Shown: positions 43,848 to 52,802 of the stretch, piece by piece
Layout of the letters: the number at the start of each line of letters is the position of its first letter
Numbering within the stretch: position 1 is the stretch's first letter
NCBI GenBank assembly: GCA_026414165.1
Contig: JAOAJN010000008.1
Coordinates: 1-61,400, forward strand
From: Candidatus Methanomethylicaceae archaeon
GTDB taxonomy: Archaea; Thermoproteota; Methanomethylicia; Methanomethylicales; Methanomethylicaceae
Direction of reading: 5' to 3'
DNA length: 61,400 nucleotides
Program-made: the position numbers and the translations under genes
The notes under the pieces: model-generated
The model's database searches: none
Seen by the model: the letters and a program-made list of their open reading frames with translations, nothing else
What the model was told of the DNA's origin: nothing

Positions 43848-43984
43848 TTTACATCCCCGATCTTCCTAACAGCTACCCTCATATATAGATGAATTGCGCC
43901 TGCCGCCTTAATTTATTTTAAAAACCATCAGTCAAAAACGCATTTGATATAGTCAAACTTCAAAAAATGAAAATTACAAATGGA

Positions 43985-44026
43985 AAATATGAGATGTAAA
44001 ATATAATATAAAATAAAAAAGGAGTT
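43985..44026 (-). terminator. T-rich terminator downstream of the chaperonin gene
   Basis: Minus strand reads CTCCTTTTTTATTTTATATT just after the stop at 44038, a T-rich stretch of the archaeal terminator type. Confidence 0.45.
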
Positions 44027-44037
44027 TTAGCCTACTA

Positions 44038-45684
44038 TTAGTCGAACTCGCCAGCTCCGCTCTCGCCTGGCTTCTCTGGCATCTTTGGCGCTCCTGCGGT
44101 CTTTGCAGCGGCGATGACATCGTCTATCCTCAATATCATGGAGCTTGCCTCGGTGGCAGATTTGATCGCCTGTAGCTTCACAGCCAAAGGCTCTACAACA
44201 CCGACCTCAAACATGTTTGCGGTCTTGCCCTCTAGGACGTTTACGCCAGCCCATATCTCGCCTCTCTCGTGCAGCGATCTCAACTCTACGAGTATGTCGA
44301 TTGGATCAAGTCCACCATTCTCTGCCAAAGTCCTTGGTATCGCCTCTAGGCTATCGGCGAAAGCCTCTATTGCCAACTGCTCCCTGCCGCCAACGCTTGC
44401 AGCGTACTCTCTGAGTGACTTTGCTGCCTCCAGCTCCGGGGCTCCTCCGCCCGCCACTATCCTCCCATCCTCAACGACGTCCGCGACCGCGCAGAGCGCA
44501 TCATGCAAGGTCCTCTCCGCCTCATCAACGACGCGCTGTAACCCTCCCCTTATAAGTATGCTCACTGCCTTCGGGTTCTTGCAACCTTCCACGAAGGTAA
44601 GCTTGTCCTCTCCATACTTCTTCTCTTCAACGATCTTTGCAGATCCTAGGTCCGATGGAGTTAGGTCGTCAAGGTTGGTAACGATCCTTGCACCAGTCGC
44701 CCTTGCGAGTTTTTCCATGTCTGACTTCTTCACCCTTCTAAGTGCTACTATGCCCTCCTTTGCCAGGTAGTGCTGTGCTATGTCGTCAATGCCCTTCTGA
44801 CAGAATACGACGTTTGCACCCGTCGCCTTTATCTTGTTCACCATTTCCTTTAGCATTCTGCCTTCTTCTTCTATGAATGCCTTCATCTGGGTCGGGTCTG
44901 TTATCCTGATCTCGGCGTCGAACTCAGTCTTCTCTATCTCGAGCGGCGCATCGATGAGTGCTATCTTGGCATTCTCTACTTTCTTCGGCATCGCTGGGTG
45001 GACTATCTCCTTGTCGACTATCACTCCATACACTAGCGTACTGTCTGTCACGCTACCTCCCTGCTTCTTCACCACTTGGATGTAGTCGATGTCCGCGACG
45101 TACTTGTCGCCGCGCTTCTCGGCGACCTGCTTCACAGCCTTAACTGCCATCTCCGCGAAGTAGTCCTGTATCCCCACGGAAGCCTTGCTGTTCATGGCAG
45201 TGAATGCTATCTTCTTGAGAGTCTTATCGTCGTCTATACTTATGGGGATGGCTATCTTAGATAGCGTCTCTACAGCTTTCTCTGTTGCCTTCTTGTATCC
45301 TTGAACTATGAGGGTTGGGTGTATGTTCTTCTCAATAAGTTCCTCAGCTCTCTTCAGGAGCTCACCAGTCAGAACAACCGATGTAGTGGTTCCGTCGCCG
45401 ACTTCTTCGTCTTGGGTCTTGGAGACCTCGACCATCATCTTTGCGGCAGGGTGCTGCACCTCGATCTCTCCGAGGATTGTAGCACCATCGTTGGTTACGG
45501 TCACGTCTCCTAGAGTATCTACCAGCATCTTGTCCATACCTTTTGGCCCGAGGGTGGTCCTAACAGCCTCGGCGACCGCCCTCGCCGCCATCATATTCAC
45601 TCTCTGCGCGTCTCTTCCTTGCGTACGCTGAGTCCCTTCTTTCAATATTAAAACTGGAACACCACCAAGTTGAGCAGCTGCCAT
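44038..45684 (-). CDS. thermosome subunit (group II chaperonin)
   Basis: 548 aa from ATG 45684. ATPase motifs of group II chaperonins: [30 protein letters not shown] and [10 protein letters not shown]. Lacks the long C-terminal GGM tail of many subunits, ending GESGAGEFD. Forms the ATP-driven double-ring folding machine. Own promoter upstream with CTATATATA. Confidence 0.97.
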   Translation of the reverse strand: MAAAQLGGVPVLILKEGTQRTQGRDAQRVNMMAARAVAEAVRTTLGPKGMDKMLVDTLGDVTVTNDGATILGEIEVQHPAAKMMVEVSKTQDEEVGDGTTTSVVLTGELLKRAEELIEKNIHPTLIVQGYKKATEKAVETLSKIAIPISIDDDKTLKKIAFTAMNSKASVGIQDYFAEMAVKAVKQVAEKRGDKYVADIDYIQVVKKQGGSVTDSTLVYGVIVDKEIVHPAMPKKVENAKIALIDAPLEIEKTEFDAEIRITDPTQMKAFIEEEGRMLKEMVNKIKATGANVVFCQKGIDDIAQHYLAKEGIVALRRVKKSDMEKLARATGARIVTNLDDLTPSDLGSAKIVEEKKYGEDKLTFVEGCKNPKAVSILIRGGLQRVVDEAERTLHDALCAVADVVEDGRIVAGGGAPELEAAKSLREYAASVGGREQLAIEAFADSLEAIPRTLAENGGLDPIDILVELRSLHERGEIWAGVNVLEGKTANMFEVGVVEPLAVKLQAIKSATEASSMILRIDDVIAAAKTAGAPKMPEKPGESGAGEFD

Positions 45685-45727
45685 AGAATTCACCACAACT
45701 AAATTTCAAAAAGAAAGAATTACCACT

Positions 45728-45740
45728 TCTATATATAGAT
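45728..45740 (-). promoter_or_regulatory. TATA box of the thermosome gene
   Basis: Minus-strand CTATATATA at 45738-45730 is about 46-54 bases upstream of ATG 45684, so the transcript would begin near 45708 with a leader of about 24 bases. Confidence 0.5.
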
Positions 45741-45774
45741 TTCTATCATGGAACTGGAGGTATTTTCTATGAAA

Positions 45775-46005
45775 TCAGACGCCGAGTTTCGTAAGCGCGA
45801 GCAACTTTCGGCTCGCCAGCTTTATATCCTCCGCATTGACGGTCTTCCTACCCGCATGTTTTGCGAGGGCTATAGCCTCTCGCGAGATGTCGAGCGCGAG
45901 GGTTTCTAGAACTTCCCTGAGGGTTGTGGCACCCTCCTCGCTGACCCTCTCAGCTCCCGCCTTCCTCATTATCCTATCTATTGCCGATATTGATATGTCT
46001 GCCAT
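45775..46005 (-). CDS. archaeal histone (HMf-like)
   Basis: 76 aa single histone fold, all three helices and no tail beyond: IDRIMRKAGAERVSEEGA (helix 1 plus loop), TLREVLETLALDISREAI (helix 2), KHAGRKTVNAEDIKLASR (loop RKT and helix 3). Binds and wraps DNA as dimers or longer stacks. Divergent from S17e. Confidence 0.97.
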   Translation of the reverse strand: MADISISAIDRIMRKAGAERVSEEGATTLREVLETLALDISREAIALAKHAGRKTVNAEDIKLASRKLLALTKLGV

Positions 46006-46155
46006 AAACCTCTCCCCTCAAGTATTTTTAATTACAATATAAAATCTTTGCCTCTCCAACCTCATAGAGGCATATTTAATGATGGCATAAAAAGCTAAAA
46101 ATCAAAAATCTTAAATTGTCGTTTTTATATCGGTTCTCTAAACGTGGTGTGCGAC

Positions 46156-46518
46156 ATGGGTAAAGTCAGGATCGGCAAAGTGAAAGCAATAGCAGTTGAG
46201 CTAACCGAACGATACCCTAACGTCTTTACGACAGATTTCGAGACAAACAAGAAGCTCATTTACCAATATTCCAGCATCAGGAGCAAGCACCTCGGGAACA
46301 GGGTTGCCGGATACATAACAAGGCTATTGGTATCGAAGAAGAAGAGGGAAGAGACTATTGCGGCTGAAGAGGCAGAACTAGCAAAGATGGCGGAGGCTAA
46401 GGAAGGGGCTACAGAAGGGACTACTGAAGGGACTACAGAAACGACTTCTGAGCATGTCGCTCAAGAGACCCGCTCCCCAGAGGAGACTGCCGCCGAGAAA
46501 GAAAAACCTTCCAGCTAA
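46156..46518 (+). CDS. ribosomal protein S17e with acidic low-complexity tail
   Basis: 120 aa from ATG 46156. Residues 1-65 are S17e (MGKVRIGKVKAIAVELTERY, SIRSKHLGNRVAGYITRL). The remaining 55 residues are Glu/Thr/Ala-rich (EGTTEGTTETTSE) made of 12-base repeats; ordinary S17e has at most a very short tail. The GTG 12 bases upstream is also possible. Confidence 0.94.
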   Translation: MGKVRIGKVKAIAVELTERYPNVFTTDFETNKKLIYQYSSIRSKHLGNRVAGYITRLLVSKKKREETIAAEEAELAKMAEAKEGATEGTTEGTTETTSEHVAQETRSPEETAAEKEKPSS

Positions 46519-46662
46519 AAGATTATCTGAATCGAGTTTTTGGGAAATAGCACTCTTTTTATATCATAACCTCATACACTATATTGGGATGAGGAGGTTG
46601 ACCTGCCCTGAGGCTACTATGAAGAGCAAGCACCTCCACTGACCAAAAAAGCGGGGAAGTTT

Positions 46663-47529
46663 ATGTCCAACCAAATTCCTCGCATTGTTATTCTGCCAAT
46701 AGACGATATTCGTCCACACGAAGAATACGACCGCTGGATACTTTTAAGGATCGTCGGCTCCCTAAGGCTAGAAGGCGCCGTACACGATCCAATACTAGTC
46801 GACGAACGGACGCTCACAATACTTGATGGCACTCACCGCTACTGGGCTCTTAAGAAGCTCGGCTGTAGCTCAGTCCCAGCGGCTCTTTACAACTACCAGT
46901 CCCAGAACATCCGGGTGGGCTGCTGGTACAGATGCCTAAGCAAGCCTCCACCACTAGACCTCTTCCGCCTGATGAAGCCCAAAGCCACGAGTAGTGAAGA
47001 GGCCCTTAGACTACTTAATGGGCGAGAGGCCTGCCTCTCAATAATCACGAAGGACAAATCCTACGTATTCAATTGGGAACCTGACATGAATATCGATGTT
47101 TATGACGCCTACCAATTCATGGCATTCCTTGAGGGCGGTTTCAAGAGCAGGGGTTACGGCGTGACCTACGCCACCGAAATGGACGCGATGGAAATGCTCT
47201 CGTCAGGAGAGACGTGCGCTGTCATGGCTCCGCCTTCCATAACAAAAGACGAGGTCATCTTGACCATAAAATACAACAAGCTCTTCCCAAAAAAATCCAC
47301 TCGCCATGTATTGCCTTACAGACCAATGGGCATAAACGTACCTATCTCATGGCTCCAAGGAAGCTCCGAAGAAGCATCAAATAAGCTACAGGGGCTGCTC
47401 TCAAGGGGCACTTTTCAAAGGATGCGGGGCGGCATCGTCATAGGTGGGAGGCGGTACGAGGAGGAAGTTTATATCTTTGAACTAAGAACCTCTGGTGGGG
47501 GTTTCAGCGATACCAGCGGTCAGGCTTAG
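46663..47529 (+). CDS. SerK-like/ParB-fold kinase
   Basis: 288 aa. ParB-N fold in residues 1-95: IVILPIDDIRPHEEYD (with the Glu pair at the position of the catalytic Glu of archaeal free-serine kinase) and ILDGTHRYWALKKLG. The C-terminal part LFPKKSTRHVLPYRP is specific to the SerK family that phosphorylates free serine in cysteine or phosphoserine metabolism. The usual DGHHR is DGTHR here, so catalysis is not assured. Starts a compact plus-strand set with the MoaD, PRTase and Cgi121 genes. Confidence 0.78.
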   Translation: MSNQIPRIVILPIDDIRPHEEYDRWILLRIVGSLRLEGAVHDPILVDERTLTILDGTHRYWALKKLGCSSVPAALYNYQSQNIRVGCWYRCLSKPPPLDLFRLMKPKATSSEEALRLLNGREACLSIITKDKSYVFNWEPDMNIDVYDAYQFMAFLEGGFKSRGYGVTYATEMDAMEMLSSGETCAVMAPPSITKDEVILTIKYNKLFPKKSTRHVLPYRPMGINVPISWLQGSSEEASNKLQGLLSRGTFQRMRGGIVIGGRRYEEEVYIFELRTSGGGFSDTSGQA

Positions 47530-47794
47530 ATACCTTGCCGTCCTGAAGGGTCTATCAGAGGAGCCAACTAGAGAGGTCACTATAAATGGTAGTACCTTGG
47601 GCGACCTCTTCGACTACCTGAGAGAGGTCGAGTCTCCTCAACTGAAGTCAAGGCTGTTCGAACAAGACGGCAGCCTAAGACCAGACATTGTGGTCTTCAT
47701 AAACGGCGCCGACGCATCACTACTAGACGGAATGAACGCCCAGCTGAAAGATGGTGACGAAATAACAGTCCTACCTACTGTTCACGGAGGGTAG
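47495..47794 (+). CDS. MoaD/ThiS-like ubiquitin-fold protein
   Basis: 99 aa ending in HGG, the C-terminal Gly-Gly needed for adenylation and sulfur transfer or conjugation. Beta-grasp fold features: VRLRYLAVLKGL, DIVVFINGADASLLDGMNAQ, LKDGDEITVLP. May supply sulfur for molybdopterin or tRNA thiolation, or act as a SAMP modifier. GTG start lies within the SerK end (35-base overlap). Confidence 0.88.
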   Translation: MGVSAIPAVRLRYLAVLKGLSEEPTREVTINGSTLGDLFDYLREVESPQLKSRLFEQDGSLRPDIVVFINGADASLLDGMNAQLKDGDEITVLPTVHGG

Positions 47795-48391
47795 GGGGTT
47801 TTATCTACGAAAATAGTCGCACTGACTTGGGACGACATTCACTCTTCCCTTCTCACACTCGCGAACAAGATCTCTGAGAGTAACTTCACTCCCGAGATGA
47901 TAGTTGGGATCGCAAGGGGTGGGTGGGTAGTTGCACGGATCCTGTCAGATCTTCTCAATGTGAGGGATCTGGCTTCACTCAAGATAGAGTTCTATAAGGC
48001 GATAGGCGAAAAGGACCGGAAACCCCGGATAACTCAACCAGTCTCAGAATCGCCTGCAGGCAAACTTGTACTAATCGCGGACGATGTTGCCGACACTGGC
48101 GAGAGCCTGATGCTGGCAAAGGAGCACATATCCTCACAAGGCGCCAAAGAGACTAAGGTGGCAACCATACACTACAAGCCTTGGTCCAAGATGAAGCCTG
48201 ACTACTACGCGAGCCTCACAGATGCTTGGATAATATACCCTTGGGAGATCAGGGAGACTATAGAAAACCTCATAAAGATATGGCGCGAGGAGACAAAGGA
48301 CCCATTGGAACTCAGATCCAGACTCGCCTCCACAGGTCTCCCCCTAGAACTCATAGATCGGTACTTCTTCCAAAAGAACGCCCAGAGGTAG
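47795..48391 (+). CDS. purine phosphoribosyltransferase-like protein (start unresolved)
   Basis: PRTase type I fold: VGIARGGWVVARILSDLL, PRPP motif LIADDVADTGESLMLA near the middle and a PYHYKPWSKMKPDYY-like C-terminal hood. The homologous N-terminus TWDDIHSSLLTLANKI begins before ATG 47897, but no ATG, GTG or TTG occurs in frame after the TAG at 47792; CTG 47822 or another rare codon may be used. Sits between MoaD-like and Cgi121 genes (six-base gap after it). Likely hypoxanthine/xanthine-guanine or a related substrate. Confidence 0.8.
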   Translation, partial: GVLSTKIVALTWDDIHSSLLTLANKISESNFTPEMIVGIARGGWVVARILSDLLNVRDLASLKIEFYKAIGEKDRKPRITQPVSESPAGKLVLIADDVADTGESLMLAKEHISSQGAKETKVATIHYKPWSKMKPDYYASLTDAWIIYPWEIRETIENLIKIWREETKDPLELRSRLASTGLPLELIDRYFFQKNAQR

Positions 48392-48397
48392 ACCTAC

Positions 48398-48946
48398 TTG
48401 CGTATGGGTTTCCATGAGGGAATACACTTCGCAATAATCCCAATGCGACTTTACGATCCTTCAAAAATCCAAGAGATCCTGTCTCTTATGCCAAAGGATG
48501 GCTTTGGGCTTCAGTTAATGGACGCAGACCTCGTCGCCGGCTACGAGCATTTAATCTTGGCTATATCTATGGCTATCAGGGCTTGGAAGGAGGACAGAAG
48601 AATCGCCAGATCTTTAGCCATGGAGGTTCTACTCTACGCCTCAGCAAAAAGACAGATAAAGGAAGCGATAGAGAGCATCGGCTCTTCCACCTCGGGGAGG
48701 TGCGTGATCTTGATTCTCTCGGACTCCAAAGAACGCCTAGAATCCATATTGCCCCGCCTTAAAGGTTATGGCGCTGAGGACGATTCGTTAATAGAGCTCA
48801 CCGAGGAGAAGATCCCCAAGATAATGCGTGCCTTTGGAATAGGCGAACCCGAGCTCTCCATTGCAAAAACCCTTCACTTTTCAGATGCGTCTGCGGTTCA
48901 GTCACTGATCTTAGAGAGGATCTCAATATCTGACCTGAACCGCTAG
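48398..48946 (+). CDS. cgi121: Cgi121, KEOPS complex subunit
   Basis: 182 aa. LQLMDADLVAGYEHLILAIS and SLAMEVLLYASAKRQIKEAI are diagnostic for Cgi121, the tRNA-recruiting subunit of the KEOPS complex that makes N6-threonylcarbamoyl-A37. Sua5, which makes the threonylcarbamoyl-AMP substrate, is encoded 0.6 kb away on the other strand. TTG or GTG-type start region; listed at 48398. Confidence 0.9.
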   Translation: MRMGFHEGIHFAIIPMRLYDPSKIQEILSLMPKDGFGLQLMDADLVAGYEHLILAISMAIRAWKEDRRIARSLAMEVLLYASAKRQIKEAIESIGSSTSGRCVILILSDSKERLESILPRLKGYGAEDDSLIELTEEKIPKIMRAFGIGEPELSIAKTLHFSDASAVQSLILERISISDLNR

Positions 48947-48995
48947 GCAAGAGCCTTATCGCGGCAGTCAATTGCATATCATTGACTATTTTGAA

Positions 48996-49529
48996 CTAAC
49001 CTTCTAGCGACTTTTCCTGAAGCTTCGTAATTGAGATCACATCATCCTCTGATAATAAAGAGATGCCTGCCTCATCCTCAATAATCTCTATCTGCAGTAC
49101 TACATCAGGTCTCTCCAGATCTACCCTCCTCTCTATCAGTGATGCGATCTCTCTTATGATATCCTCCCTCTTCAGCGAACTCCCTCTCTTGTTCACCACG
49201 ACCTTAAAAGACGATTCATTAGGTATCTTGTCTGCGATCTCCTTGACTGCTTCCTTCATCGCCGAGATCTCCGCTTGGCAGACCCTCTGCACTGGAACGA
49301 TCCTCTGAATGTACTTGAAAGTCCACGGATCCTTCTCTATAATGCCTCTGGCTCTCCTCACGAACTCCAAAGGGTCCCCCTCGAGTCTACCGACCAACAA
49401 CCCCGGGAACTTGGTCCTCCTAAAGTCTACGTCCTCCACTCCCAAATTTCTTGCCAAGACCATGGTCTCCTTAGCACACCTCGTCTCGTTCCCCCTCTGG
49501 GTCGTTATTATCAGGTTGAAATCCCTCAA
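48996..49529 (-). CDS. THUMP-domain RNA-binding protein (Tan1-like)
   Basis: 177 aa with a complete THUMP domain: RGNETRCAKETMVLARNLGV, FRRTKFPGLLVGRLEG, and KVVVNKRGSSLKREDIIREI. No methylase attached. Eukaryotic Tan1 helps acetylate tRNA C12; archaeal relatives are presumably tRNA adaptors. Its start overlaps the Sua5 stop (ATGA). Confidence 0.9.
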   Translation of the reverse strand: MRDFNLIITTQRGNETRCAKETMVLARNLGVEDVDFRRTKFPGLLVGRLEGDPLEFVRRARGIIEKDPWTFKYIQRIVPVQRVCQAEISAMKEAVKEIADKIPNESSFKVVVNKRGSSLKREDIIREIASLIERRVDLERPDVVLQIEIIEDEAGISLLSEDDVISITKLQEKSLEG

Positions 49530-50176
49530 GGTGCTGCTCCCCTCAGCGCCCTTATCACATCATCTGCCTTTATGGCGCCCTCCCTAATTACCTTAATTCC
49601 TGCAAATGGTTCTACGACATTCTGGACCAGCTCTACAACTGTGGAAGCAATTCCAACTTCTGTTCTTCCTCCGTCTACGATTAGATCCGCCTCTCTTTCT
49701 ATTTCAGGATCAATCTCTTCGGCATTTCTCGGCGGAGGTCTCCCAGATATGTTTGCACTGGTTCCTATCAAGGCTCCGCCCGACGCCTCTATGATCTTCA
49801 GAGTCAGCCCATGCTTCGGCACCCTAACCCCTAGCATATCTTTTCCCGCGGTCAACTCCTCTGGTAGTTTAACCCTCATCTTTAAAACCAGCGTCAAGGG
49901 ACCCGGCCAGAAGAGGCGTGCCAAAGTCAAGGCCCTATCGTCGAACTCCACAAGCTCCTTCGCCTTCTCCAGACTAGAAACCAGTATCGGCATCTCCTTC
50001 TCTCTCCTGCGCTTGATCTGGAAGACCCTTCTTACGACAGCCCCGCTGAGCGGATCGCCGCCTATCCCGTAAACCGTATCTGTGGGGAATACTATGATTC
50101 CTCCCCTCCTCACGAGTTCTCCTATCTCCATTATCTTGCCCTCATCAGCCTCAGTAACCTTGATCCTTAACCCCAA
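49526..50176 (-). CDS. sua5: threonylcarbamoyl-AMP synthase (Sua5/YrdC)
   Basis: 216 aa YrdC fold: IIVFPTDTVYGIGGDP, QIKRRREKEMPILV, GALIGTSANISGRPPP. Makes threonylcarbamoyl-AMP from threonine, bicarbonate and ATP for t6A37 of tRNA. It lacks the long C-terminal Sua5 domain, so it is the short YrdC form. Coupled to the THUMP gene. Confidence 0.94.
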   Translation of the reverse strand: MGLRIKVTEADEGKIMEIGELVRRGGIIVFPTDTVYGIGGDPLSGAVVRRVFQIKRRREKEMPILVSSLEKAKELVEFDDRALTLARLFWPGPLTLVLKMRVKLPEELTAGKDMLGVRVPKHGLTLKIIEASGGALIGTSANISGRPPPRNAEEIDPEIEREADLIVDGGRTEVGIASTVVELVQNVVEPFAGIKVIREGAIKADDVIRALRGAAP

Positions 50177-50406
50177 CCCTGTCCCTTCCCCTAATTATTC
50201 AATACACAAACCATTTTAAAAGCGCATACTCTAAGGGGCTTCTGGCGATAATATGAGTTACCAAAACCTTCAAAATCAACATTTCAATCTTTGGCTTTTG
50301 CAGAATGCGGATCCAAACCAACACATCTAAACATAGGGATAAAATCGGTAGACTTAAATACCACAACCCTGCCAAAATCTCATCGCGTTCTCGGAGGTTA
50401 GAAAAG

Positions 50407-50541
50407 ATGTACCACCTAGAACTTGACGAAGACTTTGAGGAGGACTGGACCGAGGAAGAATTTGAGGAAGAAGAATGGCCTGAAGAAGAGGAAGAAGAAT
50501 GGCCTGAAGAAGAGGAAGACTTTGAGGAAGAGGAATGGTAA
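50407..50541 (+). CDS. 44-aa extremely acidic micro-protein
   Basis: ATG 50407 is preceded by a perfect ribosome site GGAGGT at 50393-50398. The product starts MYHLELDEDFEEDW and continues as a Glu/Asp/Trp/Pro repeat (EEEEWPEEEEEEWPEEEEDF), with estimated net charge below minus 25. It is 29 bases upstream of the RPB9-like zinc ribbon gene, which also ends acidic. Possibly a nucleic-acid mimic or partner for RNA polymerase or the ribosome; function inferred only from composition. Confidence 0.6.
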   Translation: MYHLELDEDFEEDWTEEEFEEEEWPEEEEEEWPEEEEDFEEEEW

Positions 50542-50570
50542 TCCTCTCTCCCATTTTTAGGTGAATAATC

Positions 50571-50876
50571 TTGGAATTTTGTCCAAAATGTGGAAAACTC
50601 CTCATACCGGACAGAAGGGGCGAAAAGACATATCTCATATGCAAGTCGTGTGGTTTTGAGAAACTCGCGAGCGAATCTAAGGGTTACAAGATAGTCCAGA
50701 CCGTTGAGGAAGGTAAGAGAAGGAAGACTTTGGTCGTGGAAGAGCCTACAAAGATAGTGAAGAAAAGGAAGGAAGAAGAGCGGGAGCTGATGGCCGATTA
50801 CTACGAGCTCTTCCTTGAGAACTATGAAGAGGGCAGCGAGGAAGAGGGCGCCTCCGAAGAGACCGAATTCGAGTAG
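50571..50876 (+). CDS. RPB9/TFS N-terminal zinc-ribbon protein with acidic tail
   Basis: 101 aa, TTG start with AGGTGA ribosome site. Zinc ribbon MEFCPKCGKLL and LICKSCGFE (C4, C7, C24, C27) matches the N-domain of RPB9, RPA12 and archaeal TFS. The second (TFIIS-C) ribbon with the catalytic Asp-Glu, needed for transcript cleavage, is absent; it is replaced by a Lys-rich linker and an acidic tail (YEEGSEEEGASEE). So it is unlikely to act as a cleavage factor. Confidence 0.8.
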   Translation: MEFCPKCGKLLIPDRRGEKTYLICKSCGFEKLASESKGYKIVQTVEEGKRRKTLVVEEPTKIVKKRKEEERELMADYYELFLENYEEGSEEEGASEETEFE

Positions 50877-50906
50877 AACAGCAATGGTCAATGATCGGTG
50901 GTCTCC

Positions 50907-52706
50907 TTGGTCAGAGTTGCAGTCCTCGATCCGGACTTTTGCAAACCTGGCGACTGCACCAAGGAGTGCATAAGGTTCTGCCCTATTGTAAGGACTGGGG
51001 CAGAGGCCATCAAATACGAACCCGAGATGAACCGCCCGATAATCGCCGAGACCCTCTGCACTGGTTGTGGGATATGCGTCAAGAAATGCCCATTCGGCGC
51101 ATTAAAGATAGTAAACCTCCCCGACGAGCTCGAGGAGTTATGCGTCCACCGCTACGGGCCCAACACATTCAAGCTCTACCGCCTTCCTGTACCCAAAGAG
51201 GGCATGGTCGTCGGTCTCTTGGGTCCTAACGGCGCGGGTAAGTCCACATCTCTCAAGATATTAGGAGGAGAGATCAAGCCCAACCTGGGATTATATGACT
51301 GCCCCCCCGATTGGAAGTCACTGCTGAGGTTCTTCAGGGGCTCTGAGCTCCACGACTACTTCAAGAAACTCTCCGAGAAGAAGCTAAGGGTCGTAACCAA
51401 GCCCCAGTACATAGACGAGGCGCCCAAGAGGATCACTGGAACCGTCAAGGAGATTCTGACCAAGATTGACGAACGCGGCGCGCTCAGCGAGGTCTCAGAA
51501 TACCTCTCTTTGGGCTCAATCATGGAGAAGGACATACACTCACTGAGCGGTGGCGAGCTCCAGAGAGTTGCCATAGCCGCCGTGGCTCTGAGGGATGCCG
51601 ACGTCTATATCTTTGACGAGCCCTCGAGCTACTTAGATGTGTATCAGCGACTCAGGATGGCATCGCTCATCAGGAGCCTGGCGAAGGAGTCCAAGTACGT
51701 CTTGGTCGCAGAGCACGACCTTGCAGTTTTGGACTATTTATCAGACCACGTTTGCCTCTTCTATGGAAAGGCAGGTGTCTATGGGATAGTCTCGAAGCCC
51801 CACGGCGTGAGGGTGGGAATAAACCTATACATAGGCGGTTACATCCCTGACGAGAACATTCGATTCAGACCATACCCAATCAAGTTTAACCTATCCCCAG
51901 TGCCGAGCGAATGGCGCTCAGAGGAAACTCTTGTCAAGTGGCCCGCCTTTAAAAAATCACTTGGCGACTTTAAACTCAGCGCCTTGCCTGGCTCGATCCA
52001 CAAAGGGGAGGTCGTGGGCATCGTTGGCGCAAACGGCACTGGCAAGACAACCTTCGTAAAAGTAATCGCTGGCGTCACAAAGCCGACTGAGGGCTACGTG
52101 GACGACTTTGGGATAACCATAAGCTACAAGCCCCAGTACGTCGTCCCTAATACTGACAAGACCATCAGAGAGATCCTGCAGTCCATCAATCAGATCGTCC
52201 TCGAAGATCCTTGGTTTAGAGAGGAGATCTATGGTCCCCTCGACATAGAACCGCTCCTCGATAGGAGGGCAGACTCATTGAGCGGTGGAGAACTCCAGCG
52301 TTCTGCGGTAGCCGCCTGCCTATCAAGGGACGCAAAGCTATACCTATTAGACGAACCCACCGCCCACCTCGATGTGGAGCACCGCCTCGCAGTCTCCCGT
52401 TGCATAAGGAGGGTCGCAGAGAAGCGAGGGGCAGCAGCCTTGGTTGTCGAGCACGACATCGTCGCAATAGACTTGATAGCCGACAGCATAATGGTCTTCT
52501 CTGGCGAGCCTAGCGTCTACGGCATAGCCAACCCTCCTACTTCTCTAAGGAAGGGCATGAACCAGTTCCTGAGGGGGCTAGGGATCACTTTCAGGAGAGA
52601 CCCTGAGACCGGCAGACCCCGCGTCAATAAGCAAGGATCATGGCTCGATAGGTACCAAAAGGAGATCAACGAATATTATTACACCGAGATCGTCGCTGAG
52701 AAGTGA
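50907..52706 (+). CDS. rli1: ABCE1/Rli1 ribosome-recycling ATPase
   Basis: About 599 aa. N-terminal [4Fe-4S] domain (DPDFCKPGDCTKECIRFC, CTGCGICVKKCPFGAL), then two ABC cassettes: GPNGAGKST and LSGGELQR near residues 105 and 215, GANGTGKTT and LSGGELQR near 375 and 460. Splits 70S ribosomes after termination. The start could be TTG 50907, which has a GGTGGT site close upstream, or GTG 50898. Confidence 0.96.
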   Translation: MVRVAVLDPDFCKPGDCTKECIRFCPIVRTGAEAIKYEPEMNRPIIAETLCTGCGICVKKCPFGALKIVNLPDELEELCVHRYGPNTFKLYRLPVPKEGMVVGLLGPNGAGKSTSLKILGGEIKPNLGLYDCPPDWKSLLRFFRGSELHDYFKKLSEKKLRVVTKPQYIDEAPKRITGTVKEILTKIDERGALSEVSEYLSLGSIMEKDIHSLSGGELQRVAIAAVALRDADVYIFDEPSSYLDVYQRLRMASLIRSLAKESKYVLVAEHDLAVLDYLSDHVCLFYGKAGVYGIVSKPHGVRVGINLYIGGYIPDENIRFRPYPIKFNLSPVPSEWRSEETLVKWPAFKKSLGDFKLSALPGSIHKGEVVGIVGANGTGKTTFVKVIAGVTKPTEGYVDDFGITISYKPQYVVPNTDKTIREILQSINQIVLEDPWFREEIYGPLDIEPLLDRRADSLSGGELQRSAVAACLSRDAKLYLLDEPTAHLDVEHRLAVSRCIRRVAEKRGAAALVVEHDIVAIDLIADSIMVFSGEPSVYGIANPPTSLRKGMNQFLRGLGITFRRDPETGRPRVNKQGSWLDRYQKEINEYYYTEIVAEK

Positions 52707-52802
52707 TGATCTAAAACCTGTTTTTCTTTACCCGCAGGCCTTAAAATCAAGACCCTCAAAATTTATAAGCGTTTCAGCAATACTTCCTAATTGGTGGTCA
52801 TC

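Noticed and set aside
49275-50072. 265-codon plus-strand frame opposite sua5 and the THUMP gene
   Set aside because: Antisense of well-recognised minus-strand genes with no motif of its own.
50199-50891. 230-codon minus-strand frame with Ser-rich stretch
   Set aside because: It lies opposite the acidic micro-protein and the zinc ribbon; its Ser/Leu runs are the antisense of the Glu codons. The plus-strand genes have motifs and ribosome sites.
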